Below, one piece after another: positions 46,507-55,226 of a DNA stretch of 64,000 nucleotides (the first letter of the stretch is position 1; each line of letters begins with the position of its first letter). The DNA is taken from assembly GCF_017051705.1 (NCBI RefSeq), contig NZ_JAFIDJ010000001.1, positions 2,545,501-2,609,500 of the forward strand, written 5' to 3'. Below the pieces are notes generated by a model. It worked only from the letters and a program-made list of their open reading frames with translations, had not been told where the DNA came from and ran no database searches. This stretch comes from Algoriphagus lutimaris. Lineage in GTDB: Bacteria > Bacteroidota > Bacteroidia > Cytophagales > Cyclobacteriaceae. The translations under genes and the position numbers were made by a program.

Positions 46507-48342
46507 ATGAAAAAAACACTATTATGCATTACTAGTTTCGGCTTGTTTTTCCATTTAAAAGCCCAAACTGACACCACAACCCAAAATCTTGAAACAGTAA
46601 TCATTCAAGAAAATCGCATTCAAATTCCTTTTTCTAAGCAGAGTAGAAACATTGCTTTGGTGGATAAGCAGGCAATAGAAACTACTCCGGCCAGAAGTTT
46701 ACAAGAGATTTTATCATTTGTTCCTGGGGTAGATGTGAGGCAAAGAGGTGTAACTGGAATACAAGCGGACATTGGTATCCGGGGTGGTTCTTTCGCACAA
46801 ACCCTCATGCTTTTAAACGGGATCAAGCTTTCCGACCCTCAAACTGGACATCATATGATGAATATTCCCGTCCCTTTGGTGAATATAGATCGTGTGGAAG
46901 TATTGAAAGGGCCAGGATCAAGAATCTTTGGACAAAATGCCTATGCTGGTGCAATTAATATCATCACAAGTCTGAATGATGAGCGGTATTTGAGAATGCA
47001 GGGTTATGCAGGTGATTTTGGTATGAAAGGAATCAATTTTTCGGGGTCTTTACCGGCAGGCAACTACAAACAAAACCTTTCTATCTCCTATGATGACTCC
47101 AATGGATATCAATACAACACGGATTATCAAGTCAGCAATATCTTTTATGAGGGTGGGATGGACTTAAATAATCGAAACGCCCTGAGAGGAATGATTGCCT
47201 ATACCGACCGGACATTTGGGGCAAATAGTTTTTACTCCAGTTCTTTTCCAGATCAATGGGAAAGTATCCAAACTACTTTGGCTTCCTTAAGTCATACGCT
47301 TAATCTATCTAACTTCTATTTGAATACAAGAGCGTACTACCGATACAATACGGATGAATATAGATTGAGGAGAAATGAACCTGAATTTTATCAAAACAAT
47401 CACACCTCCGACGTTTTTGCCTTGGAAGCCAACGGTAATTTTCAAACAACACTGGGAACGACTGGATTTGGAATTGAGACTAGAAAAGAAAAACTAGAAA
47501 GCAATAACCTAGGTGATCGTGAAAGAACTTTGAGCGGAATTTTCTTGGAACAATTAATCAACTTGAGTTCCATAGTAGAATTAAGAGCAGGGCTATACTC
47601 CAATTATAATACAGGATATGGATGGAAGCACTTCCCTGGGGCAGAAATTGGTTTTCAAGCCAACCAAGAAATCCGCCTATATACTGGGTACGGAGTAAGT
47701 TACAGAATCCCTACCTTCACGGACCTCTATTATGTTGGACCTACGAATATTGGAAACGATCAACTTGCACCAGAGGAAGCACAAAACTTTGAAATTGGGG
47801 CAAAATGGGCAAAGTCAGGGTTCAGAGCTGAATTGGTTTATTTCCTAAGAAACACGGATAATTTAATCGAATGGACCAGGCCGGATGAAGAAACCCCTTG
47901 GCAGCCGAAAAATTTTAATGAGGTGAAATTTAACGGTATTGAAGCCTCTCTATTCTATCGTGTCAATCCTAGTGCCACTACTGTTCAGGTAAAAGAATTC
48001 CATTTTTCTTATAACTACATCCATGCAGATTTAATCCAGCAACCTGGAGTAGAAACCAGGTATGCTTTAACTGCTTTAAAGAATCAAGTGATCGGAGGAG
48101 TATTAGTAGGAATCGGGAAAAAATTGGAGTGGAACACCAAAATGCGATATATAGAACGCATGAATCAGAATCCTTACTTCTTGTTGGATATGAGGGTAGA
48201 CTATAATCGGATTGGGAAAATAGGGCTATTTGCCGAAGCATCTAATCTAACAAATACCGAATACATCGAAGCAGCCACCATACAAATGCCGGGAAGATGG
48301 TTTCGAGCCGGGTTTATGTTGAATTTGGACTCAGGCAATTAA
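46507..48342 (+). CDS. TonB-dependent outer-membrane receptor
   Basis: 611 residues, signal peptide (cleavage after LKAQ). The plug domain (about 45-155) has VPGVDVRQRG, DIGIRGGSFAQT, LNGIKLSDPQTGHH and VEVLKGPGSRIFGQNAYAGAINI. A 22-stranded barrel is expected to follow, ending in the aromatic-rich WFRAGFMLNL. At this length it is a BtuB/siderophore-type receptor and not a SusC, since there is no CarboxypepD_reg domain. No SusD, siderophore or cobalamin gene is adjacent, so the substrate is open. Confidence 0.93.
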   Translation: MKKTLLCITSFGLFFHLKAQTDTTTQNLETVIIQENRIQIPFSKQSRNIALVDKQAIETTPARSLQEILSFVPGVDVRQRGVTGIQADIGIRGGSFAQTLMLLNGIKLSDPQTGHHMMNIPVPLVNIDRVEVLKGPGSRIFGQNAYAGAINIITSLNDERYLRMQGYAGDFGMKGINFSGSLPAGNYKQNLSISYDDSNGYQYNTDYQVSNIFYEGGMDLNNRNALRGMIAYTDRTFGANSFYSSSFPDQWESIQTTLASLSHTLNLSNFYLNTRAYYRYNTDEYRLRRNEPEFYQNNHTSDVFALEANGNFQTTLGTTGFGIETRKEKLESNNLGDRERTLSGIFLEQLINLSSIVELRAGLYSNYNTGYGWKHFPGAEIGFQANQEIRLYTGYGVSYRIPTFTDLYYVGPTNIGNDQLAPEEAQNFEIGAKWAKSGFRAELVYFLRNTDNLIEWTRPDEETPWQPKNFNEVKFNGIEASLFYRVNPSATTVQVKEFHFSYNYIHADLIQQPGVETRYALTALKNQVIGGVLVGIGKKLEWNTKMRYIERMNQNPYFLLDMRVDYNRIGKIGLFAEASNLTNTEYIEAATIQMPGRWFRAGFMLNLDSGN

Positions 48343-48482
48343 GCCCTGCCTACAAAAATAATTTTCACTCTCATTATCAAGCAATTATTTAGAGAGTTTA
48401 AAAAAAAGCAACCCAATATTTGCTACAAATAAATTTCAAACTACCTTTGCATTCCCTTTCAAAAGGAAAGGAATACAAAGAT

Positions 48483-48557
48483 GGGAGTTTAGCTCAGTTG
48501 GTTCAGAGCATCTGCCTTACAAGCAGAGGGTCGGGGGTTCGAATCCCTCAACTCCCA
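48483..48557 (+). tRNA. tRNA-Val (anticodon TAC), copy 1
   Basis: Acceptor GGGAGTT/AACTCCC, anticodon stem TCTGC/GCAGA with loop CTTACAA, T-loop TTCGAAT; CCA is not encoded. Confidence 0.97.
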
Positions 48558-48597
48558 CATCTTAAATTCAGCTCAACTAGAGCATTATTCATTTCTT

Positions 48598-48672
48598 GGG
48601 AGTTTAGCTCAGTTGGTTCAGAGCATCTGCCTTACAAGCAGAGGGTCGGGGGTTCGAATCCCTCAACTCCCA
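48598..48672 (+). tRNA. tRNA-Val (anticodon TAC), copy 2
   Basis: Identical over 75 bases to copy 1, 40 bases downstream; followed by a terminator that is repeated three times. Confidence 0.97.
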
Positions 48673-48674
48673 CA

Positions 48675-49162
48675 TTATAGCCTCAGAGATTTCTGGGGCT
48701 TTTTTTTGCTCTAAACCATTGCTGTAGTAGTATTAAAAAGCCTCATTCACAAATCAATAAACCCTATTGACATGCCTATCACTAAACCAGTTTACAATAC
48801 ACTTCCACTCTAAGAAAATATAGTATTGACTTGAAAATGAGAGCCCATGTATTGGGGCGGGGTTCGCCCGCGATAATTATCGGGGCCCTCAACTCCCATA
48901 TTATAGCCTCAGAGATTTCTGGGGCTTTTTTTGCTCTAAACCATTGCTGTAGTAGTATTAAAAAGCCTCATTCACAAATCAATTAACCCTATTGACTTGC
49001 CTATCACTAAACCAATTTACAATACACTTCCACTCTAAGAAAATATAGTATTGACTTGAAAATGAGAGTTCATGTATTGGGGCGGGGTTCGCCCGCGATA
49101 ATTATCGGGGCCCTCAACTCCCACATTATAGCCTCAGAGATTTCTGGGGCTTTTTTTTGCTC
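48675..49162 (+). repeat. tandem 226/225-bp repeat ending in orphan tRNA-Val 3' ends
   Basis: Two full units start at 48675 and 48901, and a third, partial one at 49126-49162. Each unit opens with the tRNA-Val terminator hairpin and continues with about 150 bases of A+T-rich spacer. It then has GGGGCGGGGTTCG, a palindrome CGATAATTATCG, and the last bases of tRNA-Val (CCCTCAACTCCCA). The first two units differ by a handful of substitutions and one T. This fills most of the 658-base gap between tRNA-Val and the aldehyde dehydrogenase; the rest (49163-49283) shows nothing recognisable. Confidence 0.92.
48679..48708 (+). terminator. terminator of the tRNA-Val transcript (first of three copies)
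   Basis: AGCCTCAGA / TCTGGGGCT stem with a GATT loop and eight T. Copies recur at 48905-48933 and 49130-49158 as part of the tandem repeat. Confidence 0.9.
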
Positions 49163-49283
49163 CTAAAGTTCTTATGGCAAAAATCATGAAAATCAAATGT
49201 AAAGAACTCGTCCTAGTCCACCTAAATAGAGACCAAAACCTAGGAAGATTCAAAACACACTATGAAAAAGTATAAAAGAATTA

Positions 49284-49321
49284 AATTAAAAAAGGTCAAT
49301 GAATTGCTCCATTGACCTTTT
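49284..49321 (-). terminator. intrinsic terminator after the ALDH7-type gene
   Basis: A 12-bp stem AAAAGGTCAATG / CATTGACCTTTT with an 8-base loop and seven T on the minus strand. Confidence 0.92.
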
Positions 49322-49330
49322 ACCAGATTC

Positions 49331-50875
49331 TTAAATATCAAATTTTATCCCTTGTGCTAAGGGAAGTTCTGAAGAATAGTTGATCGTATTGGTTTGTCTT
49401 CGCATATAGGCCTTCCATGCATCTGAACCAGATTCTCTCCCTCCACCAGTCTCTTTCTCTCCTCCAAAAGCACCTCCTATTTCCGCTCCTGAAGTTCCAA
49501 TATTCACATTGGCAATTCCACAATCAGATCCAGCAACCGACAAAAAGGCTTCAGCTTCCCGCATATTTAAAGTCATAATAGCAGAAGATAAGCCTTGCGG
49601 CACTCCATTTTGGATAGCAATTGCCTCCTCTATGGTTTCATATTTGATCAAATATAGAATTGGAGCAAAAGTCTCATGCTGTACAATCTGGTAATGATTT
49701 TCTGCTTCATAGATTGCAGGTTTCACATAGCATCCAGACTCATAACCTTCCCCTTCCAGTACACCGCCTTCTACCACAACCTTCCCTCCTTCTTCTATCA
49801 CTTTTTTGGTTGCTGCCAGATACATATTAACAGCATCTTGATCTATTAAAGGGCCCACGTGATTTTTTTCATCCAGGGGGTTTCCAATTACTAGTTTTGA
49901 ATAAGCGTTTGCCAATCTGGTTTTTACCTCCTCAAATACAGAGGAGTGTATAATTAATCTTCGGGTAGAAGTACACCGTTGCCCAGCTGTCCCAACAGCC
50001 CCAAACAAGGCACCTCTGATCGCCATATCCATATCCGCCTCCGCGGTAATGATGATTGCATTATTACCTCCTAATTCCAACAAAGACCTTCCCAATCTGC
50101 TCCCTACAGCTTGACCAACCAATTTCCCCATTCGGGTAGAACCAGTAGCGGAAACCAAAGGAACTCTTGGATCATGAGAGATCATTTCTCCAACTTTATA
50201 ATCTCCTATTATCAAGGAACAAATTCCTTCAGGCATTCCATGTTTTGCAAATACAGCAGAGGCGATTTTTTGACAAGCAATTCCTGACAAAGGTGCTTTT
50301 TCAGAAGGTTTCCAAAGACATACATCTCCGCAAACCCATGCCAATGCAGCGTTCCAGGACCAAACAGCCACAGGAAAATTGAAAGCAGAAATTATCCCTA
50401 CTATCCCTAATGGATGCCATTGTTCGTACATGCGGTGACCTGGACGCTCAGAGTGCATAGTCAATCCATAAAGTTGCCTAGAAAGACCTACTGCAAAATC
50501 GCAGATATCGATCATCTCCTGAACTTCCCCTAACCCTTCTTGGTAGGATTTTCCCATTTCGTATGAAACCAGTTTCCCTAGATCGGCCTTTACTTCCCTT
50601 AATGCGTTCCCAATTTCTCTGACAATTTCCCCTCTTTGAGGGGCCGGAACTTTCCTCCATTGGATAAAAGCCTCCTGTGCCTGCACAATCAAAGAATCAT
50701 AGACTTCTTTATTTGCCAATTGAACTTCGGCAATCAATTTACCGTCAGCGGGTGAAAACGAAGAAATATAAGGCTCTCCTGAATCCTGCCAATTTACACC
50801 TGTAGATGCACCAAGATTTTTTGGTTGAATCCCTAGCTTCATTAAAGAGTCCTGGATTCCAAAATGATCAGTCAT
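49331..50875 (-). CDS. ALDH7-family aldehyde dehydrogenase (aminoadipate-semialdehyde type)
   Basis: 514 residues. Catalytic Cys in GTAGQRCTSTRRL, general base Glu in LLELGGNNAI, cofactor motif SAFNFPVAVW. The GTAGQRCT context and N-terminal LGASTGVNW are those of ALDH7/antiquitin, which oxidises 2-aminoadipate-6-semialdehyde in lysine catabolism (family knowledge). No lysine-degradation partner is adjacent, so the physiological aldehyde is not certain. Confidence 0.9.
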   Translation of the reverse strand: MTDHFGIQDSLMKLGIQPKNLGASTGVNWQDSGEPYISSFSPADGKLIAEVQLANKEVYDSLIVQAQEAFIQWRKVPAPQRGEIVREIGNALREVKADLGKLVSYEMGKSYQEGLGEVQEMIDICDFAVGLSRQLYGLTMHSERPGHRMYEQWHPLGIVGIISAFNFPVAVWSWNAALAWVCGDVCLWKPSEKAPLSGIACQKIASAVFAKHGMPEGICSLIIGDYKVGEMISHDPRVPLVSATGSTRMGKLVGQAVGSRLGRSLLELGGNNAIIITAEADMDMAIRGALFGAVGTAGQRCTSTRRLIIHSSVFEEVKTRLANAYSKLVIGNPLDEKNHVGPLIDQDAVNMYLAATKKVIEEGGKVVVEGGVLEGEGYESGCYVKPAIYEAENHYQIVQHETFAPILYLIKYETIEEAIAIQNGVPQGLSSAIMTLNMREAEAFLSVAGSDCGIANVNIGTSGAEIGGAFGGEKETGGGRESGSDAWKAYMRRQTNTINYSSELPLAQGIKFDI

Positions 50876-50944
50876 AATTTGGGTTGTTTATTAAATGCTT
50901 TCAAAGCTAAAAATAATTGAAGGAATCGTTACCCAACCAGCCCT

Positions 50945-51979
50945 TTAATTCAATCCCAAAATGGAAAAGAGGTTGATTTTTTTGAATCCTTTGTCAAATT
51001 TATCACTCGTATTAATTTTATAAATGAGATTGATTCGGTAGTTACCAGTATTGATAGCATTATTATAATCAGCCACTTTTACTAAATCGGACTGTTTGTA
51101 AACATAGTTTGCATTGATGGAAAACCTGTCATTATTATATCCGAAAAACCCTCTCAAATAATAGGTGGGGACTACCCCCCAACTTTTTGTCTTTTCTTGA
51201 TTTTCCCATTCAGAGAATCCCAGACTTAGGTTTGCTGAAGCCACTCCTGTAAGAAAGAAACCTCCTCCGAAAACCAAGGTTCCTGCTAAGCCTGCATTTG
51301 GTCCTCCTTGGAAATACCTAGATTTTCCAAAATTGTATTTTGGGTCTATTTGTTCTGTGGTAGGGATCAATAGAGAATCTCCTTCAATAGATCCGCCGTA
51401 AGCTTCAAAACCTACAAAGGGAGAAAAAGCTGATCTTTTTTGGATATCCTCTTGGGTAAAAGATGCTTGAAGAGACAACTTCTCTCCAAAAAACAGGTAA
51501 TTCACATTTAGCCCGACCGTGATTAACCTCATATCCTTCCTTGGATAAGGTTCCGTTGAATTTTGAAGGAAATCAGAGTCTATAGAATATCCTTTATAAA
51601 ACTGACCTAAAAAATCAATAATGAAATTTTTAGGATAGGCGTGCGCTTGTAAATCCAGGTATTTTGGCCAATTCTTATATCGGTTTGGGTTCATGAACCC
51701 CAAAGGAGCAGCCACATTAATAGTGACCCCTTGATAGGTGAAACCCAACCCCAAGTTTAATCCAGTATTTGGATTATATCGATAGCCTTGATCTGCCTCA
51801 GGCACATTTACTACCAAGTCAGTATATTTTCGAGAGGTATATAGGCGAAACAACATTTTCTTAGATGCACGCTCTACATAGCTGGAGTCATAACCAGATT
51901 TCTTTTCCTGAGCGGAAATAGATAAAATGGGAACAATACTGAAAAATAGAAAAATGAAGAATTTAGGAAATCGGGCCAT
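50945..51979 (-). CDS. DUF4421 family outer-membrane beta-barrel-like protein
   Basis: 344 residues, Sec signal peptide (cleavage near SISAQ). The N-terminal part (LFRLYTSRKYTDLVV...YNPNTGLNLGLGFTYQGVTINVAAPLGF) and the alternating aromatic/polar pattern through to the last strand match DUF4421 proteins of Bacteroidota. These are predicted to be small outer-membrane barrels. Function unknown. An unusual terminator-like hairpin lies just upstream of its start. Confidence 0.78.
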   Translation of the reverse strand: MARFPKFFIFLFFSIVPILSISAQEKKSGYDSSYVERASKKMLFRLYTSRKYTDLVVNVPEADQGYRYNPNTGLNLGLGFTYQGVTINVAAPLGFMNPNRYKNWPKYLDLQAHAYPKNFIIDFLGQFYKGYSIDSDFLQNSTEPYPRKDMRLITVGLNVNYLFFGEKLSLQASFTQEDIQKRSAFSPFVGFEAYGGSIEGDSLLIPTTEQIDPKYNFGKSRYFQGGPNAGLAGTLVFGGGFFLTGVASANLSLGFSEWENQEKTKSWGVVPTYYLRGFFGYNNDRFSINANYVYKQSDLVKVADYNNAINTGNYRINLIYKINTSDKFDKGFKKINLFSILGLN

Positions 51980-52018
51980 TCAGATGAATTATTCCTAAAA
52001 GTTCTATTTAATTTCGAC

Positions 52019-52050
52019 AAAAAAAAATCCGGATCGTAATCCGGATTTTT
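52019..52050 (-). terminator. orphan terminator in a divergent intergenic gap
   Basis: A 12-bp A/T-extended stem (core AATCCGGAT / ATCCGGATT) with a CGTA loop is followed on the minus strand by nine T. It sits 40 bases upstream of the DUF4421 start, inside the 316-base gap before the plus-strand glycosyltransferase. No gene in that gap explains it; the rest of the gap is A+T-rich with one promoter candidate. Confidence 0.75.
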
Positions 52051-52216
52051 GAAAACTGATAGAGCTCGAAAAATGGAATTCTATTCGAATTCAAAGTCTT
52101 AAAAAATCAAATAATAGAGAAAAGTTGTTTAATCACCGTTATAAATTTATCATATTCCTTTAATTAAACAAATTATTGTTTGGATTTTTTTAGTTTATTC
52201 AAATAAAAAAAGGCTT

Positions 52217-52224
52217 TAACTTTG
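52217..52224 (+). promoter_or_regulatory. candidate -7 box (TAnnTTTG type) for the glycosyltransferase gene
   Basis: TAACTTTG 72 bases upstream of the ATG at 52296; the -33 element is poor. Confidence 0.35.
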
Positions 52225-52295
52225 ATTAATCCCATAATTAATAATCTGTTTTTACTATACCCCAAACCTTTCTAATTAAAGTCAATCCCAGCACT

Positions 52296-53087
52296 ATGAG
52301 TCATCAATCCCCTCTAGTTTCAATTATTATCCCTTGCTATAACCAAGTAGAATATTTAGAGGAGACAGTATTATCAGCCCTAGCATCAGATTATTCTCCT
52401 ATAGAAATAATTATCATTAATGATGGATCAACAGATGGCAGTGAGGAAATCGCAAAAAACCTTGCCTTGAAACAAGAATTGGTAAGCTATATCCATCAGA
52501 AAAATCAAGGAGTAGAGATTGCTAGGAATACCGGAATAAAAGCTACCTCAGGAAAGTATATTCTCCCCTTAGATGGAGATGACCTAATTGCTACCAATTA
52601 TATCAGTGAGGCAGTAAAAGTTTTGGAAAACAATCCTCAAGTAAAAGTAGTGTATTGTGAAGCAATGAAATTTGGTCCAAAGGGCAAAAAATATTGGAAG
52701 CTGAAACCATTTGACATCAATGCTCTGGCAAGAGACAATATGATTTTTGTTTCCGCACTGTATAAAAGGACAGATTGGGAAAAGATTGGAGGTTATGCTG
52801 AGGATTATAATCTCGGAAGGGCAGATTGGGAGTTTTGGATCAACATGCTCAAAGATGGAGGGGAAGTAGTCCAACTACCATTCATTGGCTTTTATTATAG
52901 ACTCACTGGAGGGGTCAATAGCCTGAGAAAACGTACCGGTTCTGATGAAGCCAAACGGAAAAGAATCGCATATCTCAATGCCAAATACCCTGAATTCTTT
53001 GAGCGGGAATTAAATGGGCCATTACGTTTTCAAAGGACCTGGTCAAAGCCTTACAACACACTATTAAAATTCCTAGGGAAACTTTAA
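52296..53087 (+). CDS. family 2 glycosyltransferase
   Basis: 263 residues, GT-A fold. The N-terminal VSIIIPCYNQVEYLEETV is followed by EIIIINDGSTDGSE (first Asp) and the metal-binding LPLDGDD near residue 92. A later ADWEFWINML segment is the usual base region. No membrane helix is seen. It probably adds a sugar during polysaccharide or glycolipid synthesis, though no polymer gene cluster is present. Its stop abuts the stop of the next convergent gene with no base between. Confidence 0.9.
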   Translation: MSHQSPLVSIIIPCYNQVEYLEETVLSALASDYSPIEIIIINDGSTDGSEEIAKNLALKQELVSYIHQKNQGVEIARNTGIKATSGKYILPLDGDDLIATNYISEAVKVLENNPQVKVVYCEAMKFGPKGKKYWKLKPFDINALARDNMIFVSALYKRTDWEKIGGYAEDYNLGRADWEFWINMLKDGGEVVQLPFIGFYYRLTGGVNSLRKRTGSDEAKRKRIAYLNAKYPEFFERELNGPLRFQRTWSKPYNTLLKFLGKL

Positions 53088-53798
53088 TCAGATCTTGTCC
53101 AAGCCCTTCCAGAATTTCAAAAAGTAGTACTTCAAAGGATTGGTATATTTCAATTGCTTCCAAGGTCTGCTCGCATGAGGTCTATGCCATACAGGAGAAT
53201 CCATCAGCACGTAATTCTCAAAATCCAGCTCGATAGATTTCTTTGAAATAAAGGTATCATACCAATCTTTTGCCTCATCTAATTCAGTAAAATCAAACGC
53301 TTTCAAAAAAGGAAGTGAAAAAAGAGTACAGCAAAAGCTTAGGCTTCTATGAGTTGAAATAACTGATTCTTTTACCCCTTTGAACTTCAAATAAGGGAAA
53401 TTTACAACCCCTTGTTCATCTACTGTCACAGAACCCACCAATCCGGATTTCGGATGGCTTTCTTGAAATTCCAATAAGCTTTCTATTGTATCTGGTTTTA
53501 CCACCACATCCGATTCTATCACCAACACAGGTAAGTTCTCTTCAAGCCCCATCTTTTGGGCCATTTGCAAAACCAACTTGTAATTCGGAGATGGATGATC
53601 GGTAAGGTCTTCTATATGGATCAATTCATATCCAAATTCAGCCTGTTCCTCCTTCAGTTTCAATTTCGTTTCTTCCGTACTGAAATCATTAAAAATCACA
53701 TGCTTTACAGGAACAGATGAAGCTGCAATTGCTCTTGCAGTATCCAATGTGGTTTCAATGGAATTTTTAACGGGGGTGATGACAATCGCGTAGATCAT
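53088..53798 (-). CDS. glycosyltransferase-like protein (GT-A, family 2-like)
   Basis: 236 residues from the ATG at 53798, where MIYAIVITPVKNSIETTLDT begins. The frame is open 12 codons further upstream, but those residues look unlike the family. Nucleotide-binding segments are VIFNDFSTEET and a DxD-like LVIESDVVV near residue 105. Substrate and acceptor unknown. Convergent with the other glycosyltransferase, so the two form a local pair on opposite strands. Confidence 0.8.
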   Translation of the reverse strand: MIYAIVITPVKNSIETTLDTARAIAASSVPVKHVIFNDFSTEETKLKLKEEQAEFGYELIHIEDLTDHPSPNYKLVLQMAQKMGLEENLPVLVIESDVVVKPDTIESLLEFQESHPKSGLVGSVTVDEQGVVNFPYLKFKGVKESVISTHRSLSFCCTLFSLPFLKAFDFTELDEAKDWYDTFISKKSIELDFENYVLMDSPVWHRPHASRPWKQLKYTNPLKYYFLKFWKGLDKI

Positions 53799-53840
53799 AA
53801 AAAAGATTTGTTCAAAATTAAGGCTTTCCGACAAGGCAAA

Positions 53841-53870
53841 AAAATAACCCTGAAATTCTTCAGGGTTATT
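53841..53870 (-). terminator. intrinsic terminator after the aspartate aminotransferase gene
   Basis: AATAACCCTGAA / TTCAGGGTTATT with a 4-base loop and seven T on the minus strand. Confidence 0.92.
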
Positions 53871-53888
53871 CTATCTACATTCAAAACC

Positions 53889-55091
53889 TTAAGCTAGTTC
53901 TCCTAGGGCTTTTTTCATTCTTCCCAAGGCTTCTTTCAACTCCTCCTCAGAGGCAGCGTAAGAAAGTCTCACACAGGATGGTGCACCGAAAGCAGCTCCT
54001 GTTACCAATGAAACATTGGCTACTTCTAACAAATACAAACAAAGGTCATCTGCATTATTGATGGTTTTGCCATGAGCGGATTTACCAAAGAAAGCGGTCA
54101 CGTCTGGGAAGAAATAAAATGCACCTTCAGGCACATGTGTTTTGATACCTGGAATCTCTTTCAATAATCCCATCACCAATTCTCTTCTTTTGAAATAAGC
54201 TTCCGCCATTTCCTTTGAAGGTGTCTGATCACCAGAGATTCCCGCTAAAGCAGCTCTTTGAGCGATACCAGTGCCACCTGAAGTAAACTGACCTTGGATT
54301 TTTTCGACAGCTTTTGCCATAAACAAAGGAGCGCAGATATAACCTACTCTCCAGCCTGTCATTGCATATCCTTTGGAGAAACCATTCACTGTGATTGTTC
54401 TTTCAAACATTCCAGGGAAAGATGCAATACTGTAATTTCTACCCACAAAGTTGATCAATTCATAAATTTCATCAGCGATCACCATGATATTATCATGCTT
54501 CAAAATCACTTCAGAAATTGCTTCTAATTCTTCTTTACTGAATACTGATCCAGTTGGGTTACAAGGAGAAGAATAAATCACTGCCTTGGTTTTTGGAGTG
54601 ATCGCTGCTTCTAGTTGTGCAGCAGTAGCTTTGAAGTTATTTTCAAGAGTTCCTTCAATCAACACTGGAATACCACCTGCCAATTTGATGATCTCTGCAT
54701 AACTTACCCAATAAGGAGAAAAAATCACTACTTCATCTCCTTCATTGATCATACACATGAAGACATTAGCAATAGAGTGCTTCGCTCCTGTAGAAACTAC
54801 TATATTTTCTGCTTTCGCTTGAGAGATTTCATTCTCTTCTCTTAATTTCTTTGCGATAGCCTCTCTCAAATCCTGGTAACCCGCCACAGGAGGATAGGAG
54901 AAATATTTTCCCTCATCGATCGCATCTTTGGCTGCTTCTTGGATGTGCTTAGGTGTTTTAAAATCTGGTTCACCGAGGCTCAATCCAATGATATCAATGC
55001 CTTGGGACTTCAGCTCTCTGGCTTTCTTTGCCATTGCCAGGGTAGCTGATTCTTCCATATTAATAATCCGATCTGATAGAATAGAATTCAT
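53889..55091 (-). CDS. aspC: aspartate aminotransferase (class I PLP aminotransferase)
   Basis: 400 residues from the ATG at 55091; a second in-frame ATG lies seven codons upstream. It belongs to the Thermus/Bacillus type Ib subfamily (LSLGEPDFKTPKHI.EAA). The PLP contacts are NPTGSVFSKEEL, IADEIYELI and the Schiff-base Lys in NGFSKGYAMTGWRVG. The substrate Arg is in CVRLSYA near the C-terminus. It interconverts aspartate and 2-oxoglutarate with oxaloacetate and glutamate. Monocistronic. Confidence 0.93.
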   Translation of the reverse strand: MNSILSDRIINMEESATLAMAKKARELKSQGIDIIGLSLGEPDFKTPKHIQEAAKDAIDEGKYFSYPPVAGYQDLREAIAKKLREENEISQAKAENIVVSTGAKHSIANVFMCMINEGDEVVIFSPYWVSYAEIIKLAGGIPVLIEGTLENNFKATAAQLEAAITPKTKAVIYSSPCNPTGSVFSKEELEAISEVILKHDNIMVIADEIYELINFVGRNYSIASFPGMFERTITVNGFSKGYAMTGWRVGYICAPLFMAKAVEKIQGQFTSGGTGIAQRAALAGISGDQTPSKEMAEAYFKRRELVMGLLKEIPGIKTHVPEGAFYFFPDVTAFFGKSAHGKTINNADDLCLYLLEVANVSLVTGAAFGAPSCVRLSYAASEEELKEALGRMKKALGELA

Positions 55092-55226
55092 TATTTTCTG
55101 TGGTTTATTCAAAATCCCTCAAAAATAGAGAGAAGATTATAAAATCTAAACAATTGTCTGCTTTTGATAATGAAATGTTATTTTTGAAATGAAATACTCG
55201 GGAGGAAATTCCGTTTTCTGCATATA

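Noticed and set aside
48420-48680. Open frame of 86 codons across both tRNA-Val genes
   Set aside because: It is a by-product of two identical tRNA sequences in the same frame; the tRNAs explain the conservation.
48675-49162. Tandem repeat considered as a CRISPR array
   Set aside because: Units are 226 bases with no short-repeat/unique-spacer alternation and no cas genes nearby.
49174-49275. Small open frame of 33 codons starting MAKIMKIK in the gap after the tRNA-Val repeats
   Set aside because: No family, no promoter or coupling, and composition like the surrounding A+T-rich intergenic DNA; not supported as a gene.
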